A DNA stretch of 64,000 bases from Anaspis maculata (Eukaryota; Arthropoda; Insecta; Coleoptera; Scraptiidae), in NCBI GenBank assembly GCA_949128115.1, contig OX421964.1:35518177-35582176 (forward strand), given 5' to 3'. This document shows, piece by piece, positions 63,958-64,000 of the stretch (positions are counted from its first letter, which is position 1; the number at the start of each line of letters is the position of its first letter). Both the position numbers and the translations under genes were made by a program. The notes beneath the pieces were generated by a model, which searched no databases, was not told where the DNA came from, and saw only the letters and a program-made list of their open reading frames with translations.

Positions 63958-64000
63958 ATGTCCTTGATGGCGAGACAAAAACGGGACGATCAAGCTATGG
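63958..64000 (+). CDS. Possible start of a further gene, cut by the window edge
   Basis: After a purine-rich leader, GAAAATGTCC offers a good start context and opens MSLMARQKRDDQAM to the window end. Fourteen codons are too few to identify. It may be a real first exon or chance. Confidence 0.22.
   Translation, partial: MSLMARQKRDDQAM

Noticed and set aside
1..64000. CRISPR arrays, bacterial operons, rRNA operon
   Set aside because: No regularly spaced identical repeats; all coding regions are intron-containing animal genes.

Overview
The window is animal nuclear DNA, most likely from an insect with a repeat-rich, moderately large genome. The reasons are AT-rich non-coding DNA, GC-richer coding exons flanked by GT/AG splice sites, introns of 0.1 to 10 kb, mariner-like, hAT-like, SINE and LTR remnants, and two multi-exon genes with insect-like protein sequences. 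A beetle-like genome fits the many elements ending in CAGGGTGTCCC, but the order cannot be proved from sequence reading alone. No prokaryotic, organellar or CRISPR feature was seen.

Two genes can be assembled with consistent splice phase throughout. On the + strand (4061-22663) six exons encode a 646-residue Na+/H+ antiporter of the SLC9B/NHA family, including the paired aspartates of the ion-binding motif. On the - strand (48701 down to 26170) nine exons encode the 506-residue beta subunit of a voltage-gated calcium channel (SH3, HOOK and guanylate-kinase-like domains). The genes face each other tail to tail, with 3.1 to 3.5 kb between their stop codons. They have no obvious functional link beyond both acting in ion handling at membranes. 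The calcium-channel gene has an in-frame TAG followed by 118 more open codons of the same R/D/E/Y-rich, GC-rich character. This suggests a longer C-terminal isoform made by readthrough or by removal of an exon-internal intron, and it is the most interesting coding observation here.

Most of the rest is transposon-derived. At 1-1060 lies a decayed mariner-like transposase. Many non-autonomous elements are near-complete palindromes flanked by TA and ending in CAGGGTG or a variant (4634-5976, 11181-11931, 12953-14034, 18788-19824, 21574-21834, 43991-46247, 52938-54734, 60359-61013, 61024-61200). Two hAT-like elements carry perfect 8-bp target duplications (9524-11058 and 61931-62332). A tRNA-derived SINE with a 27-base A tail and target duplication sits inside a 2.4-kb foldback element (27262-29652). 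A solo LTR with TG..CA ends lies at 49715-50227. Fragments of transposon proteins include a THAP-like start (39286) and a cysteine-rich CXC-like domain (55978-56184). Several of these elements lie in introns of the two genes, so their inverted arms would be transcribed in the primary transcripts.

Region by region: 1-4058 decayed transposon and inverted repeats; 4059-22663 antiporter gene with repeat-filled introns; 22664-25812 tail-to-tail intergenic DNA; 25813-48701 calcium-channel beta gene; 48702-58400 its presumed upstream region, then a nested block of repeat families; 58400-64000 mostly intergenic DNA with small elements and, at the right edge, a possible start of a further gene.
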